From Anaeromyxobacter terrae (GTDB taxonomy: Bacteria > Myxococcota > Myxococcia > Myxococcales > Anaeromyxobacteraceae), in contig NZ_JALCYY010000038.1 of NCBI RefSeq assembly GCF_022690685.1, positions 1 to 52,597 of the forward strand: DNA of 52,597 nt, read 5' to 3'. Under the pieces are notes generated by a model. The model had not been told where the DNA came from. It worked only from the letters and a program-made list of their open reading frames with translations, and did no database searches. Below, piece by piece: positions 1-8,300 of this stretch. The position numbers and the translations under genes were made by a program. Each line of letters opens with the position of its first letter. Within the stretch, counting starts at the first letter, position 1.

Positions 1-27
1 CCGTCGTGTCGATCCCGGTTGCTCGCG

Positions 28-83
28 GTTCGACAGGCTCACCGCGAGCGGTCTTCGACCCGCTCGTGCTGAGCTCGTCGAAG
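28..83. repeat. REP-like imperfect palindrome
   Basis: Two 24-base arms (28-51 and 60-83) are inverted copies matching at about 19 of 24 positions. They contain the TTCGAC...GCTCA...CGAGCGG pattern common in intergenic REP-like repeats of high-GC proteobacteria and myxobacteria. It lies downstream of the diguanylate cyclase gene that ends at 122. It may act as a transcription or mRNA 3' end. Nothing else is visible in bases 1-121. Confidence 0.55.
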
Positions 84-121
84 CACGCGCGGGGGAAGAT
101 CGACGCAAGCGGCCACGGCCG

Positions 122-1591
122 TCAGGCGACTCCGCTCGCGGGCGGTGGCGTCGCCGCGGCGGGTGCGCTCCCCTCGCCGGGCCGCAGCTCGCCCGCGTCG
201 GCGTCCGACGCGCTGCGCTGGTCGCGCTTGCGGCCCGGGTGGTCGCGCATCCCCGGCGCGTACGGGAGGACCACGTCGCGGCCCGCCCGCTTCGCCGCGT
301 AGAGCGCCCCGTCGGCGCAGTCGATGAGCGCGCCGAGGTCGCGCGCGTCGTCCGGGAAGATCGCTACGCCGACCGAGATCGTGACGTGGCCGGCGCCGAC
401 CCCCGGATGCGGGATCGCGGCGGCGGTCACGGCCGCGCGCAGCTTCTCGGCGGCCGCGAGCGCGGCCGTCCGGTCGGCGCGGGCGAGCACCACCGCGAAC
501 TCCTCGCCGCCGTAGCGCGCGACGAGATCCACCTTGCGCACGGCGCCGCCGAGCACCGCCGCGACCCGGCGCAGCACCGCGTCGCCGGACGCGTGGCCGA
601 AGGCGTCGTTGTAGCGGCGGAAGTGATCCACGTCGACGAGGGCCACCGCGGTCGCGTGGTCGAAGCGCGCGCTCCGCTCGAGCTCGTCCTCGAGGCGGGC
701 GAACAGGTTCCGGCGGTTGTGCGCCCCGGTCAGCGCGTCCGTCTGGGACAGCCGGACCATCTTCTGGTGGAGCCGCGCGTTCGCGACCGCGATGCCGGCC
801 TGCGCCGCGATCGCCTCGAGCAGCCGGCGCTCCTGCGGCGAGAGCCCGCCGCCGGCGGGGCGCAGCGCGATCGCCCCCGCGCCCTCCTCGCCGCGGGCCA
901 TCGGGACCTCGAGCCAGCCCGGGCGCTGCTGGCCGGGCGGGAGCCGCTTGCCGACCGCGGCCTCGTCGACGCCGTGGGCCGCGCGGACCACCCGCTCGCC
1001 GGTGGCCTCGTCCACGAGGAGCACCTGCAGCTCCGGCGCCGCGAGCGCGCTCCCCACCTGCGCGGCGGTCGCGCGGAGCAGCTCGTCGAGATCGAGCGTC
1101 GCCCCGAGCGTGCGCCCCAGCTCGAAGAGCAGCGTCAGCTCGCGCACGCGCGCCTCGAGCTCCGCCTTCAGCGTGAGCTCGCGCTCCATCGCGGCGATCG
1201 ACGCCGCGTCCTCGAGGCGGCGGACGTGGAGGTCGGTGATGGCGGCGAGCGTCTCGTTGTACGTGTGCGCCACCTGGCCGATCTCGTCCTCGCCCTCGTC
1301 CGGCACGCGGTGCAGGAAGTCGCCCTCCCGCGCGCGGCGCATGCCCGCGGCGAGCCTGCGGAGGCGCCGGTCGACGACGACGCGCACGGCGATGAGGTGC
1401 GTCGCCGCGAGTCCGGCCGCGAGCACGACGAGGGCCACGAGCGCGATCTGGTGGAGCGGCTCCACGGCCGGCGCGAGCGCCCGGCTCTCGTGGCGCAGCC
1501 AGAGCACGACCGCGAGGGAGAAGAGGAGGCCGGGGGCGCCGACCGCGAGGAGCAGCTTGCGGCCGATGGAGCGCCGGATCGATCGGAGCAT
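122..1591 (-). CDS. Membrane-bound GAF-GGDEF diguanylate cyclase
   Basis: This 489-residue inner-membrane protein probably makes cyclic di-GMP from two GTP. Two hydrophobic segments (about 13-32 and 48-70) bracket a very short periplasmic loop, so sensing is likely cytoplasmic or membrane-borne. A HAMP-like stretch (about 66-120), a coiled linker, a GAF domain (about 150-272) and a GGDEF domain (about 284-445) follow. The active-site motif is GGEEF at 361-365. The inhibitory I-site RxxD (RKVD, 352-355) is present five residues before it, so product feedback is expected. DALTGAHNRR (285-294) is the usual domain entry motif. The last 40 residues are polar and Pro/Ala-rich. The start at 1591 gives a clean membrane anchor. 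The frame stays open far upstream but only antisense to pgeF. It is divergent from pgeF and shares a palindromic -10 element with it. Confidence 0.93.
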   Translation of the reverse strand: MLRSIRRSIGRKLLLAVGAPGLLFSLAVVLWLRHESRALAPAVEPLHQIALVALVVLAAGLAATHLIAVRVVVDRRLRRLAAGMRRAREGDFLHRVPDEGEDEIGQVAHTYNETLAAITDLHVRRLEDAASIAAMERELTLKAELEARVRELTLLFELGRTLGATLDLDELLRATAAQVGSALAAPELQVLLVDEATGERVVRAAHGVDEAAVGKRLPPGQQRPGWLEVPMARGEEGAGAIALRPAGGGLSPQERRLLEAIAAQAGIAVANARLHQKMVRLSQTDALTGAHNRRNLFARLEDELERSARFDHATAVALVDVDHFRRYNDAFGHASGDAVLRRVAAVLGGAVRKVDLVARYGGEEFAVVLARADRTAALAAAEKLRAAVTAAAIPHPGVGAGHVTISVGVAIFPDDARDLGALIDCADGALYAAKRAGRDVVLPYAPGMRDHPGRKRDQRSASDADAGELRPGEGSAPAAATPPPASGVA

Positions 1592-1602
1592 GGGCGAGAG
1601 GA

Positions 1603-1612
1603 GGTTATAACC
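1603..1612. promoter_or_regulatory. Shared palindromic -10 for pgeF and the GGDEF gene
   Basis: GGTTATAACC is a perfect 10-base palindrome that reads TATAAC on both strands. On the plus strand TATAAC (1606-1611) puts the expected +1 at 1618, one base before the pgeF ATG. On the minus strand TATAAC (1609-1604) lies 12 bases before the ATG at 1591. I see no convincing -35 on either side. This rests on pattern only. Confidence 0.5.
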
Positions 1613-1618
1613 CGGCGG

Positions 1619-2395
1619 ATGCGTCTCCTGACGAGCGAGCGGCTCGCCGCCTTCCCGCACGGCTTCACGACCCGCCCCGGCGGCGCCTCCCCGCCGCCCT
1701 GGGAGGCCCTGAACCTCGGCGGCGCGGTGGGCGACGATCCGCTCCGGGTCGAGGAGAACTGGCGCCGGCTCGAGGCCGCCACCGGGCTCCGGTTCGCGCG
1801 CGTCCGCCAGGTCCACGGGACCCGGGTCGTCCGGGCGACGGCGGCGACTCCGCCCGCGGAGGAGGCGGACGGGGTCGTGTCCGTCGCCGCCGGCGTCGCC
1901 GCCTGCGTGTCCGTGGCCGACTGCGTTCCGGTGCTCGTCGCCGATCCCGACGGCGGAGCGGTCGCCGCGATCCACGCCGGCTGGCGCGGCACGATCGGCC
2001 TCGCCGCCGCCGAGGGCGTCCGCGCGCTCGAGCTCGAGGGCGCGGACCCGGCGCGCCTGGTGGCCGCCATCGGGCCCTCGATCGGCCCGTGCTGCTACGA
2101 GGTTTCCTCCGAGCTCGCCGAGCGGTTCCGGGCGCGGTTCGGCGCCGAGGTCGTCCGCGGTGGCGCGGCGGTGCGCCTCGACCTCTGGCGCGCGAACCTC
2201 CTCGCGCTCGAGGAGGCGGGGGTGTGCGCGGAGCGCGTCGACGTCCTCGGCCGCTGCACCGCCTGCGAGCGGGAGCTGTTCTTCTCCCACCGGCGCGACG
2301 CGGGCCGCACGGGGCGTCAGGTAGGCTTCATCGCACCCCGGGCTCCCCCGCGCATCGCACATCCGCGGCGTCCAGGCGAGGGGCCCCTTCCTTGA
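1619..2395 (+). CDS. pgeF: Peptidoglycan editing factor PgeF (YfiH/DUF152 family)
   Basis: This 258-residue cytosolic protein belongs to the multicopper-polyphenol-oxidase-like YfiH family. In E. coli PgeF removes misincorporated L-Ser from peptidoglycan precursors, and other family members act as purine nucleosidases. Family motifs are all visible: RQVHGTRV (about 64-71), SVADCVPVL, IHAGWRG, IGPCCYEV and CTAC near the C terminus. The expected metal-binding His and Cys residues are therefore present. The N-terminal FTTRPGG is also typical. The length fits the family. The start at 1619 is fixed by the match to family N termini. A GGAGG at 1600-1604 is too far upstream to serve as a normal ribosome site, and the promoter geometry suggests a leaderless message. 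Confidence 0.93.
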   Translation: MRLLTSERLAAFPHGFTTRPGGASPPPWEALNLGGAVGDDPLRVEENWRRLEAATGLRFARVRQVHGTRVVRATAATPPAEEADGVVSVAAGVAACVSVADCVPVLVADPDGGAVAAIHAGWRGTIGLAAAEGVRALELEGADPARLVAAIGPSIGPCCYEVSSELAERFRARFGAEVVRGGAAVRLDLWRANLLALEEAGVCAERVDVLGRCTACERELFFSHRRDAGRTGRQVGFIAPRAPPRIAHPRRPGEGPLP

Positions 2396-2419
2396 CGGGC
2401 GGCCCCCGGACCCTAGAAT
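2392..2419 (+). promoter_or_regulatory. Sigma-70-type promoter, TTGACG-16-TAGAAT
   Basis: TTGACG (2392-2397) and TAGAAT (2414-2419) are separated by 16 bases, directly after the pgeF stop. The expected +1 is about 2426, three bases before the TTG start of the lipoprotein gene. It is one of the best promoter matches in the window. Confidence 0.6.
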
Positions 2420-2428
2420 TTTCGAGCT

Positions 2429-3310
2429 TTGAGACCCCTCGCGCGAAACGCCTCCGCGGCGCTCGTGATGTTGCTCGGCTGCGCCGGGGGTGGCGGTGCT
2501 GCGCCCTCCGACGTGGAGGCGCTCCGCGCCGAGCTGCGCGCGCTGCGGGCCGACAACGAGGCGCTCGCGCACCAGGTCGACGGCCTCTCGGCACGTCTCG
2601 AGCTCGCCACGGCGCGCTTCGCGCGCGATCCGTCCCCGCCGGCGCAGCGCCGCGCCCCGCCCGCCGAGGCGCTCCCGCCCGTGGTCCCGCCGGATCTCGC
2701 GGTCGTCCGGGTGGCGCCCGCCGAGCCGCCCCCGGTCGTCCTGAGGATGGCGCCCACCGAGCCGCTCCCGGACGCCCCCGCCGCGCCGCCCACGAGGTCC
2801 CGGCGCGCGCCGCCGCCCGTCCCGACCGCGATCCCGATCGCCGATCCCGCGCCCGAAAGGCTCGAGGCGCTCGCGCTCGGCGGCGGGCGCGAGCTCTCGG
2901 TCGAGGCCGATCGCGAGCTCCGCGCCGCGCGCCGCAGCGAAGGCGTCGCGCGCGCGCACGCGCTCGAGGACTTCGTGTCGCGCTACCCCCGCCACCCCGC
3001 TGCCGACAACGCGCTCGTCGAGGCGGCTGAGGCGTACGCGGCCGCGGGCAAGGACGACGCGGCCTGCGCGCTCGCGGCGCGGGCCGGAGACGACTATCCC
3101 GCCGGCGACGCGCTCGTCGACGCCCTCGAGCGGCTCGCCACCTGCGAGTCCCGGCGCGGCGGCGCCGGCGCGGAGCGCCGCATCCTCGAGCGCCTCGTCT
3201 CCGAGTTTCCGAGGACCCCGGCGGCGGAACGCGCCGGGACCCGCCTCGCAGCCATCTCCGGGCAGGGCGGCGACACGTCGCCGCGCGTCCCGGCAAGGAG
3301 CGGTCCATGA
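2429..3310 (+). CDS. Coiled-coil/TPR lipoprotein, YbgF (CpoB)-like layout
   Basis: The 293-residue product begins with a short lipoprotein signal ending in the lipobox LLGC, so Cys18 would be lipidated. A predicted coiled coil follows (about 29-60), then a long Pro/Ala/Arg-rich spacer (about 70-135) and TPR-like helices (about 160-275, with repeated ALVEAAEAYAAAGKDDAA-type patterns). This order resembles Tol-Pal accessory proteins of the YbgF/CpoB type, which bind envelope partners through a coiled coil and TPRs. The match is architectural only. The TTG start gives a complete signal peptide; the later in-frame GTG at 2468 would remove it. The stop overlaps the next ATG (ATGA at 3307-3310), so it is co-transcribed and translationally coupled with the LysM gene. 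Confidence 0.75.
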   Translation: MRPLARNASAALVMLLGCAGGGGAAPSDVEALRAELRALRADNEALAHQVDGLSARLELATARFARDPSPPAQRRAPPAEALPPVVPPDLAVVRVAPAEPPPVVLRMAPTEPLPDAPAAPPTRSRRAPPPVPTAIPIADPAPERLEALALGGGRELSVEADRELRAARRSEGVARAHALEDFVSRYPRHPAADNALVEAAEAYAAAGKDDAACALAARAGDDYPAGDALVDALERLATCESRRGGAGAERRILERLVSEFPRTPAAERAGTRLAAISGQGGDTSPRVPARSGP

Positions 3311-4653
3311 TTCGCAGACACCTCGTCGCCGTCCTCGCCCTCCTCCCCGTCGCGGCGCTCGCGCAGGCGGGGGCGCTCGACGCGGCGCGCGACGCCGCTC
3401 GAACCGCGAGCGCCGACGCGGTCCAGGCCGAGGCGGCAGCGGGCGCCGTCGCGCAGGACGGGACCGCGCCCGCGGGCCCTGCGGCCGCCGCCCCCTCGGA
3501 TCCGTCCGCCGCCGCGCCGGCTGCGGCCGAAGCGGGGCTCGAGCCCGCCGTGGCGGGCGCCGCGCTCGCGCTGGAGGACGCCGCCGGGAGCGGCCAGGCG
3601 ACGCCGGACACGTACACGATCCGTCCCGGCGACACGCTCTGGGATCTCTCCGGCCGCTACCTCAACAACCCCTGGTACTGGCCGAAGATCTGGTCCTACA
3701 ACCCGGACATCGAGAACCCGCACTGGATCTATCCGGGCAACCTGCTCAGGTTCTTCCCCTCCGCGGACGAGGCGCCGACGCGCGTCGAGCCCGCCGGGGC
3801 GGAGCCGGTCGCCGAGGCCGACGAGCCCGCGCCGCCGCGCGAGCTCGAGGACCTCTCGCGCGCGGACATGAAGGGCGACGACGACGGCGACGCGGTGGCG
3901 GTCGTCGGACCCTACAAGATCGGCTACGTCGCCCCCCGCGCGCTCCTCGCCCGCCACGACACGTTCGTCACCCCGCGCGAGCTCGCCGAGTCGGGAGCGA
4001 TCAAGGCTGCGTTCGAGGAGAAGCTCATGCTCTCCAACCTCGACAAGGCCTACGCGCACTTCGAGCGGCGCGCGGACGTGAAGGCGGGCGAGACCTACGT
4101 CATCTTCAAGACCGAGCGGCCGATCCGGCACCCGCGCACGAACGAGCTCTTCGGCTGGCAGTCCACCGTGCTCGGCGCGGCCAAGGTGGTCGCGGTGGAC
4201 AAGAAGGCGGCGACGCTCGTCATCACCCAGGCGTTCGAGCCGATCGAGCGCGGCGCGATGCTGGGGCCGTGGACGGAGCGGTTCCTCCGCCGGGTGGCTC
4301 GCCGCGCGAACGGCCGCGCGCTCGAGGGCACCATCGTCGGGGGCCAGGTCCAGGTCGTGACCCAGCTCGGCGAGCACCACGTCGTCTTCATCGACCGTGG
4401 GACGGCCGACGGCGTGGAGGAGGGCAACGTCTTCACCGCCGTCCGCGCGGGCGACCCCTACGGCCGCGCGCCGGGCGTCCCGGCCTGGGATCCCAACCTC
4501 CCGAAGGAGGACGTCGGCGAGATGCTCGTCATCGACGTGAAGGAGCGCGCCTCCGCGGCGCTCGTCACGCGCAGCCTCGTGGAGCTCGCGGTCGGCGACC
4601 GGGTGGAGATGCGCGCCGCCCACGCGCCCACCGAGGGCGCCGGCGGTCGCTAG
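3307..4653 (+). CDS. Secreted LysM-domain protein
   Basis: This 448-residue protein has a cleavable signal peptide (cleavage likely after ALA at about 19) and an Ala-rich low-complexity segment (20-95). One LysM domain follows at about 101-149. It contains YTIRPGDTLWDLSGRYL and a YPGNLL end, the normal peptidoglycan-binding pattern, with an inserted NNPWYWPKIWSYNPDIENPHWI-like stretch typical of myxobacterial LysM proteins. The remaining 300 residues look like an ordered beta-rich domain I do not recognise. It includes GTADGVEEGNVFTAVR, resembling surface beta-barrel-like repeats in other LysM proteins. It is coupled to the upstream coiled-coil lipoprotein, so the pair probably acts in the periplasm at the cell wall. 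Confidence 0.8.
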   Translation: MIRRHLVAVLALLPVAALAQAGALDAARDAARTASADAVQAEAAAGAVAQDGTAPAGPAAAAPSDPSAAAPAAAEAGLEPAVAGAALALEDAAGSGQATPDTYTIRPGDTLWDLSGRYLNNPWYWPKIWSYNPDIENPHWIYPGNLLRFFPSADEAPTRVEPAGAEPVAEADEPAPPRELEDLSRADMKGDDDGDAVAVVGPYKIGYVAPRALLARHDTFVTPRELAESGAIKAAFEEKLMLSNLDKAYAHFERRADVKAGETYVIFKTERPIRHPRTNELFGWQSTVLGAAKVVAVDKKAATLVITQAFEPIERGAMLGPWTERFLRRVARRANGRALEGTIVGGQVQVVTQLGEHHVVFIDRGTADGVEEGNVFTAVRAGDPYGRAPGVPAWDPNLPKEDVGEMLVIDVKERASAALVTRSLVELAVGDRVEMRAAHAPTEGAGGR

Positions 4654-4815
4654 CGCCCGCGTCCCCTGGGCGAGCGAGCGTTGCGAAGGAGCGTCGGGCG
4701 CGCCCGGATCCGCGCGCGCCGGGGTCCGCCCAATCCGGCCGGTTTCCGGGGGGTAGGGAGCTTTTTCGCCTGTGCTGGCGGGTACGCTCCGTGCATCCGG
4801 CGGCGGGTCCCCACC

Positions 4816-4844
4816 TTGACGCTCCACCACCCGGTGGGTATATG
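4816..4844 (+). promoter_or_regulatory. Candidate dprA promoter, TTGACG-17-TATATG
   Basis: TTGACG (4816-4821) and TATATG (4839-4844) are 17 bases apart, in the 200-base gap before dprA. The expected +1 at about 4851 leaves a leader of only four bases before the ATG at 4855. No Shine-Dalgarno-like sequence precedes that ATG. Confidence 0.5.
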
Positions 4845-4854
4845 GCCCCGCTCC

Positions 4855-5718
4855 ATGGAGGAGCCGACCACCATCCGTCCAGGCGACGGCCTTTACCCGG
4901 ACCGCCTCGCGCAGACGCCCGATCGTCCGGCGGAGCTGCGCCTGCGCGGCGCGCTCTCCGACCTTCGGCGCGTCGCGGTCGTCGGCTCGCGCCACCCCGA
5001 CGCCTACGGCGAGGAGCTCGCCCGGAGCATCGCCGCGGGGCTCGCCCGGGCGGGCGTCTCGGTCGTCTCCGGCGGCGCGCTCGGGATCGACGCGGTCGCC
5101 CACCGCGCTGCGCTCGACGCCGGCGGACACACGGTCGCCGTCCTCGGGACGGGCGTCGACGTGCTCTACCCCGCCTCGAACCGGCCGCTCCTCGAGCGGG
5201 TGCTCGCGGAGGGCGGCGCGATCCTCTCCGAGCTGCCCGACGGGACGCCGGGCTTCCCGGTGAACTTCCCCCGGCGGAACCGGATCATCTCCGGGCTGTC
5301 CGAGGCCGTCGTGGTCGTGCAGGCGGCCGCGAAGAGCGGCGCGCTCGTCACCGCCGACTGGGCGCGGACGCAGGGCGTTCCGGTGTTCGCGGTGCCGGGC
5401 GACGTGCGCGAGCCGCTCTCCGCCGGGCCGCTCGCCCTGCTGCGCCGGGGCGCGAAGGTCGCGGCCTCGGCCGAGGACGTGCTCGGGGCGCTCGGCATCG
5501 CGAGCACGCCGGAGCCGCACCTGCAGCTCGCGCTGCCCACGCTCGCCGCCGGCGAGAGCGCGCTCCTCGCGGCGCTCGCCCGCCGCCCACGCCATGCCGA
5601 TGAGATCGCGCGTCAGGCGGGCCTCGCGCCCGGCCCGGCGCTCGCCGGGCTGCTCACCCTCGAGCTCGAGGGTTTGTGCGAGCAGCGCCCGGGCCATTAC
5701 TTTCTGCGCCGCACGTAG
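4855..5718 (+). CDS. dprA: DNA-processing protein DprA (Smf)
   Basis: DprA binds single-stranded DNA entering the cell during transformation and loads RecA. This 287-residue form has the Rossmann-like core with VAVVGSR, VVSGGALGIDAVAH, GTGVDVLYPASNR, FPRRNRIISGLSEAVVVV and SGALVTADWA, all family signatures. A C-terminal winged-helix (about 218-287) ends in the ALAGLLTLELEGLCEQRPGHYF pattern. The N-terminal SAM-like domain seen in many DprA proteins is essentially missing. An upstream extension in the same frame is open from 4681, but it is Arg/Gly-rich and lacks similarity, so the ATG at 4855 is preferred. topA follows 14 bases downstream, the same order as smf-topA in Bacillus. Confidence 0.93.
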   Translation: MEEPTTIRPGDGLYPDRLAQTPDRPAELRLRGALSDLRRVAVVGSRHPDAYGEELARSIAAGLARAGVSVVSGGALGIDAVAHRAALDAGGHTVAVLGTGVDVLYPASNRPLLERVLAEGGAILSELPDGTPGFPVNFPRRNRIISGLSEAVVVVQAAAKSGALVTADWARTQGVPVFAVPGDVREPLSAGPLALLRRGAKVAASAEDVLGALGIASTPEPHLQLALPTLAAGESALLAALARRPRHADEIARQAGLAPGPALAGLLTLELEGLCEQRPGHYFLRRT

Positions 5719-5732
5719 GGGGACCCCGACAG

Positions 5733-8159
5733 ATGGCGAAAGTGACGAAGGCTGCAGCCGCGGAGGGCATGAAGAAGGAGAAGGCCGCTCCGCCCAAGCG
5801 CGCCGCGAAGAAGGCCGCGGCGGGGGGCACCCTCGTCATCGTCGAGTCGCCCGCCAAGGCGAAGACGATCAAGAAGTACCTCGGCCGCTCCTACGACGTC
5901 CGCGCGTCCGTCGGCCACGTGAAGGACCTGCCGAAGTCCAAGATCGGCGTCGACGTCGAGGCGGGCTTCACGCCGCAGTACGACGTCATCAAGGGGAAGG
6001 CCAAGGTCCTCTCCGAGATCAAGCGCGCCGCGCGCAGCGCCGAGCACGTGTTCCTCGCGACCGACCCCGATCGCGAGGGCGAGGCGATCGCCTTCCACAT
6101 CGCGGAGGAGATCGGCGACTCGGGCGACGGCCGCGTCCGCCGCGTCCTCTTCAACGAGATCACGAAGAACGCGATCCAGAAGGCGATCGAGAAGCCGCTC
6201 GACCTCGATCGCAAGAAGTTCGACTCGCAGCAGGCGCGCCGCATCCTCGACCGGCTCGTCGGCTACCAGATCAGCCCCATCCTCTGGAAGAAGGTCCGCC
6301 GCGGCCTCTCCGCCGGGCGCGTCCAGTCCGTGGCGGTGCGCCTCGTGGTCGAGCGCGAGCGCGAGATCGAGGCGTTCAGGCCCGAGGAGTACTGGACGCT
6401 CGAGGCGGAGCTCGCCGCGAAGCTCCCTCCGGAGTTCCGCGCCCGGCTCTCGAAGGTCGACGGCCAGAAGGCGGAGCTGAAGGAAGGCGCGGTCACCCAC
6501 GCGCTCGTGAAGGACCTCGACGGCGCGACCTACGTCGTCGCCACCGTGGACAAGAAGGAGCGCCGCCGCAACGCGCCGCCGCCCTTCACGACGGCGAAGC
6601 TGCAGCAGGAGGCGGCGAACCGCCTCGGCTTCACCGCGAAGAAGACGATGACCCTCGCGCAGAAGCTCTACGAGGGCGTCGAGCTCGGCGATGAGGGCGC
6701 GATCGGTCTCATCACGTACATGCGCACCGACTCCGTCCGGCTCTCCACCGAGGCGGTGGACGCTGCGCGCGGCTACATCGCCGAGGCCTACGGCAAGGAT
6801 CACCTGCCGGAGGCGCCGAACGTCTACAAGACGAAGGCGAAGGCCGCCCAGGAGGCCCACGAGGCGGTCCGCCCGACCTCGCTCGAGTGGACGCCCGCGC
6901 GCGTCGCCCCGTTCTTCGAGCAGATCGGCGAGCGCGACATGTACCGGCTGTACGAGCTCATCTGGAACCGGTTCGTCGCCTGCCAGATGGTCCCGGCGGT
7001 CTACGACCAGACGACCGCGGACATCACCGCCGGCCGGGCCACGTTCCGCGCCACCGGCTCCATCCTCAAGTTCCCCGGCTACCTCGCCGTGTACGGCGCG
7101 AAGCCGCCCGAGGAGGAGGCCGGCGCCGAGGAGGAGGCGAAGGAGAACGGCGATCGCGAGAAGGCGAACGAGGAGCGCCAGCTCCCGCCGCTCGAGGCCG
7201 GCATGACGCTCGACCTCCGCCGGCTGCTCCCGGAGCAGCACTTCACGCAGCCGCCCCCGCGCTTCAACGAGTCGTCGCTCGTGAAGGAGCTCGAGCAGCG
7301 CGGCATCGGCCGGCCGTCCACCTACGCCGCCATCCTCGAGAACATCCAGGAGAAGGGCTACGTCGAGAAGATCGAGCGGAACTTCAAGCCGACCCACCTC
7401 GGCCTCGTCGTCACCGACGAGCTCGTGAAGAGCTTCCCGCGCGAGATGGACCTCGCCTTCACGGCCGGCATGGAGGAGCGGCTCGACGAGATCGAGGAGG
7501 GGAACGCCGCCTGGCAGCAGGTCCTGAAGGACTTCTACGACAGCTTCAAGGACGACCTCGCGAAGGCCGAGGTCAACATGCGCGACGTGAAGCGGCAGGA
7601 GATCGCGACCGAGCTCACGTGCGAGAAGTGCGGCAAGCCCATGGTCATCAAGTGGGGCCGCATGGGCGAGTTCCTCGCGTGCTCCGGCTACCCCGAGTGC
7701 CGGAACACCATGAACTTCAAGCGCGGCGACGACGGGAAGATCGTCCCGGAGAAGGAGGAGGACGTCCCGACCGACGAGAAGTGCCCGGAGTGCGGCGCCG
7801 CGATGGTGATGAAGCGTGGCCGCTTCGGCCGCTTCCTCGCCTGCACCCGCTACCCGGAGTGCAAGGGCACGAAGCCCATCTCGATCGGCGTGTCCTGCCC
7901 CAAGGGTTGCGGCGGCTACATCACGGAGAAGCGCTCGCGCCGCGGGAAGACCTTCTACGGCTGCTCGTCCTATCCCAAGTGCGACTTCGTGTCCTGGGAC
8001 CGACCCCGGAACGAGACCTGCCCGCAGTGCGGCAGCGCGTACCTCCTCGACAAGTACTCCAAGAAGACCGGCCCGTACGTGGCCTGCCCGAACAAGGAGT
8101 GCGGCTACCGGCGCGACTCGGAGCCCAAGGCGTCGGAGACCGCGCCCGAGGGCGCGTAA
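5733..8159 (+). CDS. topA: DNA topoisomerase I (type IA)
   Basis: This 808-residue enzyme relaxes negative supercoils. A Lys/Ala-rich N-terminal tail (1-30) precedes the TOPRIM domain (LVIVESPAKAKTIKKYLG and the acidic ATDPDREGEAIAFH). The catalytic Tyr is in GLITYMRTDSVRLS, about residue 329. The C terminus has four four-Cys zinc-binding modules, each CxxC...C...C: at CEKC, CPEC, CPKGC and CPQC starts (about 629-795). The third has CPKGC rather than CxxC. The start at the ATG at 5733 is chosen because family similarity begins soon after; the 19-residue upstream extension overlaps dprA. An acidic Glu/Lys insertion (about 470-492) interrupts the core. Confidence 0.97.
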   Translation: MAKVTKAAAAEGMKKEKAAPPKRAAKKAAAGGTLVIVESPAKAKTIKKYLGRSYDVRASVGHVKDLPKSKIGVDVEAGFTPQYDVIKGKAKVLSEIKRAARSAEHVFLATDPDREGEAIAFHIAEEIGDSGDGRVRRVLFNEITKNAIQKAIEKPLDLDRKKFDSQQARRILDRLVGYQISPILWKKVRRGLSAGRVQSVAVRLVVEREREIEAFRPEEYWTLEAELAAKLPPEFRARLSKVDGQKAELKEGAVTHALVKDLDGATYVVATVDKKERRRNAPPPFTTAKLQQEAANRLGFTAKKTMTLAQKLYEGVELGDEGAIGLITYMRTDSVRLSTEAVDAARGYIAEAYGKDHLPEAPNVYKTKAKAAQEAHEAVRPTSLEWTPARVAPFFEQIGERDMYRLYELIWNRFVACQMVPAVYDQTTADITAGRATFRATGSILKFPGYLAVYGAKPPEEEAGAEEEAKENGDREKANEERQLPPLEAGMTLDLRRLLPEQHFTQPPPRFNESSLVKELEQRGIGRPSTYAAILENIQEKGYVEKIERNFKPTHLGLVVTDELVKSFPREMDLAFTAGMEERLDEIEEGNAAWQQVLKDFYDSFKDDLAKAEVNMRDVKRQEIATELTCEKCGKPMVIKWGRMGEFLACSGYPECRNTMNFKRGDDGKIVPEKEEDVPTDEKCPECGAAMVMKRGRFGRFLACTRYPECKGTKPISIGVSCPKGCGGYITEKRSRRGKTFYGCSSYPKCDFVSWDRPRNETCPQCGSAYLLDKYSKKTGPYVACPNKECGYRRDSEPKASETAPEGA

Positions 8160-8208
8160 CCGCGATGTGATTAGGCGGCCCCTACGAGCAGGGGTGGGGC
8201 CCCGCCCT

Positions 8209-8294
8209 TCGACTTCGCGCCCGCTTCGCGGGCGCTACGCTCAGGGTGAGCGGGCACGGCGGTCAGCCGTCGGCGGGGCGGGGGCGCAGCCCCC
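8209..8294. repeat. REP-like repeat with hairpins between topA and the dksA-like gene
   Basis: The convergent gap holds a perfect 8-base stem (8217-8224 with 8228-8235, loop TTC) within a TTCGACTTCGCG...GCTCAGGGTGAGCGGG pattern related to the element at 28-83. A second hairpin follows: GGGGGC-GCA-GCCCCC at 8280-8294. No U-tract follows either stem on either strand. They probably serve as 3'-end structures for both converging transcripts. Confidence 0.55.
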
Positions 8295-8300
8295 GTCAGA

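Noticed and set aside
6-302. Plus-strand frame at the window start
   Set aside because: It crosses a REP-like repeat and is antisense to the diguanylate cyclase gene; no family pattern.
4681-4854. N-terminal extension of dprA
   Set aside because: The added 58 residues are Arg/Gly-rich, cover the candidate promoter and show no family similarity.
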